Origin: an uncultured bacterium
GTDB taxonomy: Bacteria; Cyanobacteriota; Vampirovibrionia; Gastranaerophilales; Gastranaerophilaceae
DNA: 64,000 bases
NCBI GenBank assembly: GCA_902797965.1
Contig: CADBUY010000001.1
Span: forward strand, 124,001-188,000
Reading direction: 5' to 3'
Shown here: positions 41,532 through 49,127 of the stretch, piece after piece
Position numbering within the stretch: position 1 is the stretch's first letter
How the letters are laid out: each line of letters starts with the position of its first letter
Program-made: the position numbers and the translations under genes
Notes under the pieces: generated by a model
Told to the model about the DNA's origin: nothing
What the model saw: only the letters and a program-made list of their open reading frames with translations
The model's database searches: none

Positions 41532-42096
41532 CAAACTATAATAGATTGGTAAAATAATTTTTTATGATTTTATTTTCAGTAATTTTTTTTAATATCGAAG
41601 CCCAAAGTGCTTTTGTTTATACTTTACAAATATAATGTAATTTTTCAGAAGAGTATTTAATCCAATGGTCTAATTATAAATCTAAACTACGTCAATGTAA
41701 GTCGTAAAAACTTTTAGAATATTTTTCAAAAAGGTATCGATTAGCTTCAATGCCTTTTATTTTGCAAGATATTTCCTTAAAACAAAAAATATTTCAACAC
41801 TCTGCACCCCTCATAACCTTAAAGTATATAGGTATATACCGAGGCACTAAAAGGTTAATGTAAAAAGAGTAGATGCTCCGCTAACCTTTATAATATTGTC
41901 AATTTTATCATGTTTTTCATGATTAAAACAATCGAAACATGTTCCTCAATCTCATTATGGAACTTGAAATAATAAAACTAAAAATGAACTTAATAGAAAA
42001 GCGCAAGCATTTGCCTTAAATGGCAAATGCAAGGGGATAAATCCCCCATAAGAAGTGCTTAATAGTTCGGAAAAAACCTAAAAGGAGATTTCAAAT
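41532..42096. other. Origin-like non-coding region upstream of replication initiator
   Basis: No gene is seen. The region holds several inverted repeats: AAAGGTTA (41850-41857) with TAACCTTT (41882-41889), GGTATATACC at 41831-41840, ATCATG-TTTTT-CATGAT at 41907-41923, and two tandem perfect hairpins immediately before the rep gene, GCATTTGCC/GGCAAATGC (42007-42030) and GGGGAT/ATCCCC (42033-42046). Dense dyads next to a G2P-like initiator fit a rolling-circle double-strand origin or a structured rep leader. Confidence 0.5.
42007..42046 (+). promoter_or_regulatory. Two tandem hairpins in rep leader
   Basis: GCATTTGCC-TTAAAT-GGCAAATGC (perfect 9-bp stem) is followed two bases later by GGGGAT-AA-ATCCCC (perfect 6-bp stem). 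The pair ends 50 bases before the ATG at 42097. They could be the nick-site hairpins of a rolling-circle origin or an attenuator controlling the initiator. No T-run follows, so simple termination is unlikely. Confidence 0.55.
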
Positions 42097-42804
42097 ATGC
42101 AATCTACAAAAGATGAAAACTTTAATATTGAAGCGGATATGTTTAAAGTGGTAATTCCTCAAGGCAAGTATCGCTTGCCGAAAGATGTAAAACCTGCTAA
42201 GGATATAGTAGGGCTACATTATTATTTCAACAATGACAGAGGATTGGTTCTAAAACCGTCAGGAAAACTTTTTGGTCTTGAGGGAATAACTAAGTATAAC
42301 AAGACCTTAATCCTTCCTACTATTTACGAAAGAACAAACGGCTTAGAAGTTGATGAAGATTACTTTTTAAATAAAGCAGATGTATGTATCTCACATATAA
42401 AATACGATATCTTTGTTGACGGATATCCTAGTGATTATATTGGTGAGATAAGTGATAGAATAAAACTCAAATCAGATAAATATTCTATTAACAATTATGA
42501 TAAATTGTCATACAAAGAGTCAATTAGAATAACCCCAAAAGCTACTTCTTCACGCTTTGTTTTTACTATTTATAACAAAGGTAAGGAGTTGGAACGTTCA
42601 AAGAACAAAGCATTTAGGAAAACTCTTGATTATAAAACAATTCAGGATTCAAAACACATGATCCGCTTTGAATATCAAATGACTGATTTTGACCGAATGA
42701 GGAAAGAGTTTGGTATTCCACAAAAGGTAAAGCCAACCATATCAGCCATTCTTTATTGTGAGCGAAATGTAGTAGCAGATTTCTTTGATAAATTAGTCGA
42801 TTAG
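42097..42804 (+). CDS. Phage/plasmid replication initiator, gene II/X-like
   Basis: The 235-residue protein resembles the replication proteins of filamentous phages and related plasmids (gene II/X type): KADVCISHIKYDIFVDGYPS, a RITPKATSSRFVFTIYNKGK segment with the characteristic YxKxxEL, and HMIRFEYQMTDFDRMRKEFG. Typical G2P proteins are longer, and the following gene (42816-43076) may supply the missing C-terminal helices, so this could be a split or shortened initiator. AAAAGGAGATTTCAAAT precedes the ATG. The dyad-rich upstream region fits an origin. The presence of an initiator suggests that the element can replicate after excision. Confidence 0.6.
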   Translation: MQSTKDENFNIEADMFKVVIPQGKYRLPKDVKPAKDIVGLHYYFNNDRGLVLKPSGKLFGLEGITKYNKTLILPTIYERTNGLEVDEDYFLNKADVCISHIKYDIFVDGYPSDYIGEISDRIKLKSDKYSINNYDKLSYKESIRITPKATSSRFVFTIYNKGKELERSKNKAFRKTLDYKTIQDSKHMIRFEYQMTDFDRMRKEFGIPQKVKPTISAILYCERNVVADFFDKLVD

Positions 42805-42815
42805 GAGATATACCA

Positions 42816-43076
42816 ATGAAAATACGATACAGTAAATATTTTAAACTTTTAGGATTTCAGAAATTGCTCGAACTTTGCAATTTTGATTTAACGAATGTTC
42901 GCCTTCGTATTATCCGTGAAACTGGTGTTGATTATAAAGATAAAAAGGTTAAATCAAGAATTTGGGCGATTATAAAGGAAATTAAAGAATATCTTGCAGG
43001 GATTGTTCCCAATTCAAATGAAAGTAAACTTATTCAAGAAGTTAAAAAAAAATTAAGAGGTGACAATGGCAATTGA
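42816..43076 (+). CDS. Small basic protein following rep (possible Rep C-terminal part)
   Basis: The 86-residue protein (YFKLLGFQKLLELCNFDLTN, VRLRIIRETGVDYKDKKVKS, RIWAIIKEIKEYLAGIV) is basic and helical. It starts 11 bases after the initiator with AGGAGATATACCA in front, and its end overlaps the next gene. The sequence could be the separated C-terminal region of a gene II-like initiator, or an independent small replication protein. There is no frameshift relation that would simply fuse the two. Confidence 0.5.
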   Translation: MKIRYSKYFKLLGFQKLLELCNFDLTNVRLRIIRETGVDYKDKKVKSRIWAIIKEIKEYLAGIVPNSNESKLIQEVKKKLRGDNGN

Positions 43077-43749
43077 TTTATTTAAATATTTATACAAAAG
43101 AGGAAAATCAATGATTTCTTATTCATTGGCAAGAGCAATAGGAATTGAAGCAGCCAACGTAACAAGTGAATTTGCAGTTCAATATAATCGTGCATGTAGT
43201 TTAAATCTTAATTATGGTTGCACTTTTCTTTGTAATTTAGACAGAATGTCAGCAATATTAGGAATAGAAAGAGATTTTCTTGACGAAATAATAGAAGATT
43301 TAAAAGAATTAAAATTTATAGATACATGTACTTCCGATATAGAAGATATAACTTTTGTATTCTTTTATCAAAACAACATTATTTCATATCTACGGGATTA
43401 TGAATACAATGACCCATTTATTGACTGGGATGCTGGTCTTAAAGATAGTTTAAGTGCTAAGGGTAAAAAATTAAACTTCTGTGAATCTACTTTAAAGATT
43501 AGGCAATATCTTGATATGTGTTTAAATGACTCTAACTGTATTCCATTAGTTCATTATTCCTATTTTGATGCAGTAGTAAAAGAATATGAAAAAAGATTTG
43601 GCAATATATTAGAAACTACAGAAATTTTAAACGATTTTAAAATAAATATATTTCTAAACAATAACAACAAGCCAACTCCTGAACAAGTACGGTTAGGTTT
43701 TGAATCTGTTATGGAATGCTATAACAATAAATTAAGAAATCCTAATTAG
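43066..43749 (+). CDS. Putative winged-helix replication/partition-associated protein
   Basis: The 227-residue protein has an N-terminal region like the winged helix of DnaD/RepA-type proteins (ISYSLARAIGIEAANVTSEF, then CNLDRMSAILGIERDFLDEI and IIEDLKELKFIDTC) and a later helical part (EILNDFKINIFLNNNNKPTP). The ATG at 43066 follows AAGAGG and lies inside the previous gene, indicating coupled translation; a GTG at 43060 is the alternative. Its place after the initiator supports a role in plasmid-like maintenance or replication of the element. The family match is weak. Confidence 0.5.
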   Translation: MAIDLFKYLYKRGKSMISYSLARAIGIEAANVTSEFAVQYNRACSLNLNYGCTFLCNLDRMSAILGIERDFLDEIIEDLKELKFIDTCTSDIEDITFVFFYQNNIISYLRDYEYNDPFIDWDAGLKDSLSAKGKKLNFCESTLKIRQYLDMCLNDSNCIPLVHYSYFDAVVKEYEKRFGNILETTEILNDFKINIFLNNNNKPTPEQVRLGFESVMECYNNKLRNPN

Positions 43750-43774
43750 TAAATTAAAGAAAGGAATACAAAGT

Positions 43775-44251
43775 ATGAAAAAATATGTTTTTAATGAAAA
43801 ATGTATTGCAGTATTTTACAACAAATTATTGACAGAAGATGAAAATGAGCGTGAAGTTGATTATGCTTTATCGCCAATTCTTCTCTTTAGAGATTTTGAA
43901 AATGGAGTAATTAACGGGTATCTTTATAAATCAGGATTACTACTCTGCTACCATTATGATATAAGTAGTTTTCAAATTAAGGGATATCGAGATTATGACT
44001 TAAGTGACCCTGAACACAAAAAGAGATATGAATACAATACTGAGGGTTGCTGTGATTTTTTTGATTCTTTAAATTCAGGGGATGTAATTACATTCACGGT
44101 ACATGCCAACATAGATGAATTTCAACATTTTCATGATGATGACTATGATTATAGTTTTGATTTAGATGGTATGAAAATTACTAATCCTGAAATTTATCAT
44201 GATAAAACTGCTGCTGAAAAAATATGTTCATTAGCCAATACAAGTTTTTAA
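43775..44251 (+). CDS. Hypothetical acidic protein of the replication module
   Basis: The 158-residue protein (CIAVFYNKLLTEDENEREVD, DYALSPILLFRDFENGVING and a very acidic stretch FQHFHDDDYDYSFDLDGM) looks like a compact beta-rich domain. I recognise no family. A clear GAAAGGAATACAAAGT lies before the ATG, and small genes on the same strand follow up to the recombinase. Expression as part of the rep-to-recombinase gene run is likely; function unknown. Confidence 0.55.
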   Translation: MKKYVFNEKCIAVFYNKLLTEDENEREVDYALSPILLFRDFENGVINGYLYKSGLLLCYHYDISSFQIKGYRDYDLSDPEHKKRYEYNTEGCCDFFDSLNSGDVITFTVHANIDEFQHFHDDDYDYSFDLDGMKITNPEIYHDKTAAEKICSLANTSF

Positions 44252-44266
44252 AGAAAGGATGGAAAT

Positions 44267-44329
44267 ATGAAAAACAGTGTAAAAACAAAATTATCAGTAA
44301 TAGATACAACAACTCTTATGAGTTATTAA
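44267..44329 (+). CDS. 20-residue possible leader peptide
   Basis: ATG at 44267 follows AAAGAAAGGATGGAAAT, a strong ribosome-binding site, and encodes MKNSVKTKLSVIDTTTLMSY before a TAA at 44327-44329. The GTG-started gene at 44342 follows 12 bases later with AAGGAA overlapping the stop. Its size suggests a translated leader or a remnant; the good Shine-Dalgarno sequence is the only support. Confidence 0.35.
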   Translation: MKNSVKTKLSVIDTTTLMSY

Positions 44330-44341
44330 GGAAAGTTTCTT

Positions 44342-44482
44342 GTGATAAATAATCTCCCTGATAGCAATAATCTTTCTGATAAAGTTATACAAGAGTTTAG
44401 CGAAGATGTGCTAGAATTCCTTACTTTATTAGTTGATGCATACTTACAAGTTGGAAAATTAAATAAAGCTCCGCCAGAATAA
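44342..44482 (+). CDS. 46-residue hypothetical protein before recombinase
   Basis: A GTG at 44342, eight bases after AAGGAA, opens a frame encoding MINNLPDSNNLSDKVIQEFS and EDVLEFLTLLVDAYLQVGKL before TAA at 44480-44482. One amphipathic helix is predicted. Small helical proteins just upstream of large serine recombinases are common on integrative elements and can include directionality factors; that role is only a possibility here. Confidence 0.4.
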   Translation: MINNLPDSNNLSDKVIQEFSEDVLEFLTLLVDAYLQVGKLNKAPPE

Positions 44483-44557
44483 TTATCAGTAAATATGTTT
44501 GAAAATAGATTTACAGAATAAAATTTATTAGTTAATATTCATGGAAAGGAGTAAATT

Positions 44558-46096
44558 ATGTACGCACTAAACAGCAAACAAGAATTACAAGCTAAAGTTG
44601 CAGTAATACTAGGTAGAGTATCATCTAAACCGCAAGAAGATGGATATTCCATTGACGGACAAGTAAATAAGGGTAGAGATTATTGTGAACGCAAAGGTTT
44701 AAAAATTATTCAAGAGTACACATTTCATGAAAGCTCTACACGAGGCAATCGTCCGAAGTTCTTTGAAATGATTAATTTTATAAAAAAGCAAAAAGAACCA
44801 GTTGCTTTAATATGTGATAAAGTGGACAGGCTACAACGTGGATTTAAAGAAGCTCCTATTATTGAAGAATTGCGTAAGAGTGGTAAACTTGAGATACATT
44901 TAATTACCGAAAATCAAGTATTACATAAGAACTCTACTAGCCAAGACCTCATGGTATATAACATGTGGGTTATGATGGCACAAAATTATACAGACTGTTT
45001 GTCTGACAATATTAAGCGTTCTCATAATGAAATGATAAGCCAAGGTCGTGTTTTTACTAAGTTACGAGTAGGATATAAACGTAGTGGAGAGAAAAACAAG
45101 GATATTATAATTGATGAAAGCTGTGCATTTCTTATAAGAAAACTTTTTGTAGAATATTCAACAGGGTTGTATTCTATTGATGAAATACATACTAAAGCTA
45201 AAGAATGGGGATTAAAAAATCGTAAAACAGGGAAACCATTTGATAGAAGTAATATTGGTAAAATCCTTCAAGATGAATTTTATATCGGAATTGAAGTTAT
45301 CAACAAGGGAACAAAAAATGAAATCCAATATAAACACATTTATCCTCACCTAATATCAGATGAATTATTTGATAAGTGTAGGAGAGTAAGGGAAGGAAAA
45401 GGGAATAACCATTCCAACAAAATTAAAGATTATAGACATGCTTTATTTAAAGGTATGATAAAATGCAAGAATTGTGGTTGTACTGTTACTCCCGAACCAC
45501 CTAAAAAGGGTAAGTACATATACCTTAGACCGAAACCGAAGAATGGCTGTAATTGTAAGCAGATAAATGAAGAAGTAGCAAATAAACTTGTTGAAGAGGT
45601 ACTAAAATCCATGACAATACCAGAAGATGTATTGAGTATGTATCTGGACAGATTAAAACAACGATTTGATACACAGCAACAAGAAGAAACTATACAGCAA
45701 CAGTTGAAAGAAAAAGATTTAGAGAATGCCAGAAAGCGTCTGGATAGACTTGTTGACTTATATCTTGCAGAAGATATAGATAAAGAAACCTACGATAAGA
45801 AGAAGGCTGAACTTACTCGTGAAGTTAGTTTACTTGAAAGTCAGATAACCAATTTTAACAACAATTCCGAAGAAGTACATATTAGCATGAAACTCTTGTT
45901 GGAAGTGGTTTCTAGGATATATGAGCTCTATGCGAGTTCGGAAATTGATAGAAAACGTAAGATTTTAAAATTGGTATTTCCGAACTTTTGGTTGGATGGG
46001 CGAAACCTAAGCTATGACATAAAAAAGCCCTTTGATGAGTTCATCAAAAAGGCTTATTATCTCTTAAATTGGAGGTTAGGAGATTCGAACTCCTGA
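44558..46096 (+). CDS. Large serine recombinase at tRNA-Ala boundary
   Basis: The 512-residue protein has the serine recombinase catalytic domain (VAVILGRVSSKPQEDGYSID with Ser22, ICDKVDRLQRGFKEAPIIEE, NIKRSHNEMISQGRVFTKLR), a Recombinase domain, a zinc ribbon (MIKCKNCGCTVTPEPPKKGK with a later CNCK), and a coiled coil (residues about 380-440). Its last codons (NWRLGDSNS) are encoded by the 3' end of tRNA-Ala and its TGA lies at 46094-46096 inside the T-arm. The element therefore inserted at the 3' end of this tRNA and supplies the restored tRNA end. Serine recombinases use tRNA targets less often than tyrosine integrases. AAAGGAGTAAATT precedes the ATG. Confidence 0.93.
   Translation: MYALNSKQELQAKVAVILGRVSSKPQEDGYSIDGQVNKGRDYCERKGLKIIQEYTFHESSTRGNRPKFFEMINFIKKQKEPVALICDKVDRLQRGFKEAPIIEELRKSGKLEIHLITENQVLHKNSTSQDLMVYNMWVMMAQNYTDCLSDNIKRSHNEMISQGRVFTKLRVGYKRSGEKNKDIIIDESCAFLIRKLFVEYSTGLYSIDEIHTKAKEWGLKNRKTGKPFDRSNIGKILQDEFYIGIEVINKGTKNEIQYKHIYPHLISDELFDKCRRVREGKGNNHSNKIKDYRHALFKGMIKCKNCGCTVTPEPPKKGKYIYLRPKPKNGCNCKQINEEVANKLVEEVLKSMTIPEDVLSMYLDRLKQRFDTQQQEETIQQQLKEKDLENARKRLDRLVDLYLAEDIDKETYDKKKAELTREVSLLESQITNFNNNSEEVHISMKLLLEVVSRIYELYASSEIDRKRKILKLVFPNFWLDGRNLSYDIKKPFDEFIKKAYYLLNWRLGDSNS
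46021..46055 (-). terminator. Terminator of tRNA-Ala, antisense to recombinase 3' end
   Basis: On the minus strand, AAGCC and GGCTT arms enclose a perfect 8-bp TTTGATGA/TCATCAAA stem and are followed by six T residues. It lies 15 bases beyond the tRNA 3' end and inside the coding sequence of the recombinase, so one DNA stretch encodes both a protein tail and the tRNA terminator. Confidence 0.75.
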
Positions 46097-46142
46097 CCCT
46101 CTGCGTGCAAAGCAGATGCTCTACCAGCTGAGCTAAACCCCC
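46070..46142 (-). tRNA. tRNA-Ala (anticodon TGC)
   Basis: The 73-nt minus-strand sequence folds as a standard cloverleaf: acceptor GGGGGTT/AACCTCC containing the G3-U70 wobble that identifies alanine tRNAs, D-arm GCTC-AGCTGGTA-GAGC, anticodon arm with TGC, T-arm AGGAG-TTCGAAT-CTCCT and discriminator A73. CCA is not encoded. The first 27 bases at its low-coordinate side (the tRNA 3' end) overlap the recombinase gene, marking this as the attachment site of the adjacent element. Confidence 0.97.
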
Positions 46143-46192
46143 ACGAGGTTTATCAACATTATTAATAATACATGCTAATTTTTTTTTGTAAA

Positions 46193-46201
46193 GGGGGGGG
46201 G
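46193..46201 (+). repeat. Nine-G homopolymer upstream of HTH-array gene
   Basis: A run of nine G residues lies 58 bases before the ATG at 46260, directly left of ATTATATT, which could be a -10 region. Such a tract is very unlikely in this AT-rich DNA and is prone to length change, so it could tune promoter spacing. Confidence 0.55.
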
Positions 46202-46259
46202 ATTATATTTTGTCTTATTAAAAATATCAAAAAAAATTTTTTTGTGTTTTAAATACAAT

Positions 46260-49124
46260 ATGCGAGTAGATTCTATTAATAGCAAATATCATATTATTTT
46301 TAATGCAAAAAAAGTTCCGAATCGCATTACGCAAATTGCAGGAACAGAGCTTGTTAATAATCTTGTATCTTTAGACAACCAAATAAAAGATTATCTTTTG
46401 GAAATTATTCAAAAAGAGATTCCTTTAAGTCAGGTTAAAATGGCTGAAACAATTGGATTATCGCATTCTTCTTTAAGTAAAAGAATTAGAAGCAATGATG
46501 AATTAAAATCTCTTTGGGATAAAATCTATAAAACAAATCTTGCTGTATCACAGGATATAAATACCAAGATTAAAATAATTCTTGAAAATGCCATTATAAC
46601 AGGTGAAGTTATTGGAGGAAAAGATATTGCCCAAAGAGTCGGAATTAATACGGCTGCATGTTTTAGAAGAATAAGAGATGATAAAATTTTAAAAGTATTA
46701 TTTGCAGGAATTAATCACGTCCCAACAAGTCAAAAAACAGAAGAATCAAAACTAATAGATGAGAAAATAAAAGAGTTTTTAGAAAATGCTCTTTTAGAAA
46801 ATAAAAAAGTCTATTTGCGTGATGTGGCGAAGATTACAGGGCTTAGCGTACAGCAATCATCAGATAGAATTGCAAGAACTCCTGCTCTAAAAGCTATTTG
46901 GGAAAAATTTGCACACTTTTCTATTCCTAAGAAAAACAGTGAATCAAAAAGAAAAGACGTCATTGTAAAAACCGTAATCAAAGATGCAATAAAAGAAAAT
47001 AAACCTATATCTCTTTCATATCTTGCAGAGCAAACAGGGTTTACTGAATCTGATTGCCGTCATAGGATCGATAGAAACGCTGATATAAAAGAGCTTTGGC
47101 AAAGTGCAATACATCTTGGAAATACAAATTCAACACGCAATGTAATGTCAAAAGAAGAAAAAGCGAAATTGATTGAAGATATTGAATTAATTATAAAAAA
47201 AGCTTATGAAGAAGGGGAAAAGCTATCTTTTAAAGATATAGAAGTGAGTCTAAACGGAAGAGCAACAAAAAAACAAGTTCATCATACAATATACAAAACA
47301 CAAAAACTTAAAGAATTGTGGGATAGGATTGAACATTTTGGAGGTGCAAATGAAGTCAGAAAAAAATATACTGATAATCTATCTTTAAAAATAAAAAATA
47401 TACTAAATTCGTCTATTGAAACTCACACTCCTTTAATATTTGAAGATATTGCAAAAGAATTAGATATAACCATTTCTCAAATCAAGCATTTAATATATGA
47501 AAATACAGAATTAAAAGCATTGTGGAATAAAATTCCGCAAAGGAATACATATAAAGAACCACAAACCTCCATTCTTAAAACAAACAAGGTCAGGGATATT
47601 ATAGAAAACCTGATTGCTTCAAAGCGGCAAGTTAACTTAAAAGAAGTTGCAAAAGAAGTAGGAATGAAGTTAACAGCGCTTAGGGATAAAATTAAAAGAA
47701 CTCCCGAGCTTAAAGATCTTTGGAGTTTAGTTACCAAAAGAACCATTTCAAAAGAGTCTGAAGAGATAAATGATAAAATAATAAATGTTTTGGAAAACGC
47801 TATTAAAACTAAAACTTATATGAATGCCAATGATGTTGCAAAACAAGCAGGAATTACCTATCCAACTTGCGTTCAGCGGCTTCAAAAAAGTAAAGGTATA
47901 TTAAACGAATTATGGCAACAGGTTTTGGGCTTTAAAAAAGATGATGCAAAAGCTATAGACAGCAGCATAAAACAAATTCTTGAAAAGCATTTGAATACTA
48001 GAACTGCTATCAGTTTAGGAAAACTGTCAGAAGAATTAGGAATTTCTAAAAATACTATTTTATATAGATTTAAACTATCTGATGAGTTAAAAGCTCTTTG
48101 GAATAAAACAAGTAATATAAATTCAGAAACTCTCAAAGAGTTTACCGGTTTAAAAGAAAAAAAATACGATTATAAAGATATAATGAAAGAGCTTAATATC
48201 ACAGAAGAGCGATTTGACGAACTAAATGTTAAATACGACAAAATAAAATCAATTCTTAATTTATACAAAAATAAAGATATTTCTCAAGAAGAGATATTGG
48301 ATTGGTTAGTATTAAGCAAACGCGAACTGGAACTTGGGGTAAATGAAATATTTAACAAAATAGGGTATGATTCAAAAACTACAAGATACAAAGGAGATAA
48401 CGGTATTGATGTTATTGCAAAAAAAGACGGAAAAACGACAATAGTAGAATGTATGCATAATATTTCAAGACCGACTGAAATAGATGAACTCCTTGCTCTT
48501 CAAGGCAACAAACATTATTATAATGCTGATAGCGTAATTTATGTTGCTTCGTCGGGTTTATTTAGTAACGCAAATATATTTGCTGATGAATTTAGAGAAA
48601 AATTCAAAGTTCTTGATTTAGTTGACATTATTAAGCTTGCAAAAAAATACAAAATTGATATCAAGAATTTAAAAGAAGGAGAAAATATAAAATCCGTAAA
48701 AATTCCTGAATATATCGGGAATTGGTTCTTACCTTCAGCAATGAGCGAAGAAGAAACAAAAAAATGGCGAAGTCTTAAACCGAAAGCTTTTGAAAGGCTT
48801 GTCACCGACTTTTTTACTCGTCAGGGTTATGCAGTTAAAAAAACTGATGAACTAGATTTAGAGGGATATTATTTGATAAATAAAGGTGGAAACAAAAGCA
48901 TAATCAAATGTTATAATAAAACAAAAGCACCACATATAGATGATATTAAAGCCCTTTATGGCTTAAGAGATTTTTATAAAACAAATGATGTTATCTTGAT
49001 TGGACCAAGCAGTATATCATCACAAAGTAAAGATTTTATAGATACAGTTAATAAAAAAGAGAATCAAGACAGCTTTAAGTTAATGAGTTTGGATGAGGTA
49101 GTAAAAAAAATAAACCTCTTCTAA
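46260..49124 (+). CDS. Tandem HTH-repeat protein with two C-terminal Mrr-like domains
   Basis: The 954-residue protein starts MRVDSINSKYHIIFNAKKVP (the lineage leader pattern), then carries about nine repeats of 60-70 residues from residue 39 to about 620. Each repeat has a helix, a helix-turn-helix (for example IAQRVGINTAACFRRIRDD or VAKITGLSVQQSSDRIART) and a closing LK-x-LW motif. Two domains follow: the first has GDNGID at 712-717 and IVECMHN, matching Mrr-type nucleases except that the catalytic Lys after ExC is Met; the second (GYAVKKTDELDLEGYY, then SIIKCYNK) keeps the fold but has Lys in place of the catalytic Glu. It may bind long DNA stretches repeat by repeat. A TTG at 46242 is an alternative start; there is no Shine-Dalgarno sequence. 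It is divergent from tRNA-Ala. Confidence 0.8.
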   Translation: MRVDSINSKYHIIFNAKKVPNRITQIAGTELVNNLVSLDNQIKDYLLEIIQKEIPLSQVKMAETIGLSHSSLSKRIRSNDELKSLWDKIYKTNLAVSQDINTKIKIILENAIITGEVIGGKDIAQRVGINTAACFRRIRDDKILKVLFAGINHVPTSQKTEESKLIDEKIKEFLENALLENKKVYLRDVAKITGLSVQQSSDRIARTPALKAIWEKFAHFSIPKKNSESKRKDVIVKTVIKDAIKENKPISLSYLAEQTGFTESDCRHRIDRNADIKELWQSAIHLGNTNSTRNVMSKEEKAKLIEDIELIIKKAYEEGEKLSFKDIEVSLNGRATKKQVHHTIYKTQKLKELWDRIEHFGGANEVRKKYTDNLSLKIKNILNSSIETHTPLIFEDIAKELDITISQIKHLIYENTELKALWNKIPQRNTYKEPQTSILKTNKVRDIIENLIASKRQVNLKEVAKEVGMKLTALRDKIKRTPELKDLWSLVTKRTISKESEEINDKIINVLENAIKTKTYMNANDVAKQAGITYPTCVQRLQKSKGILNELWQQVLGFKKDDAKAIDSSIKQILEKHLNTRTAISLGKLSEELGISKNTILYRFKLSDELKALWNKTSNINSETLKEFTGLKEKKYDYKDIMKELNITEERFDELNVKYDKIKSILNLYKNKDISQEEILDWLVLSKRELELGVNEIFNKIGYDSKTTRYKGDNGIDVIAKKDGKTTIVECMHNISRPTEIDELLALQGNKHYYNADSVIYVASSGLFSNANIFADEFREKFKVLDLVDIIKLAKKYKIDIKNLKEGENIKSVKIPEYIGNWFLPSAMSEEETKKWRSLKPKAFERLVTDFFTRQGYAVKKTDELDLEGYYLINKGGNKSIIKCYNKTKAPHIDDIKALYGLRDFYKTNDVILIGPSSISSQSKDFIDTVNKKENQDSFKLMSLDEVVKKINLF

Positions 49125-49127
49125 AAA

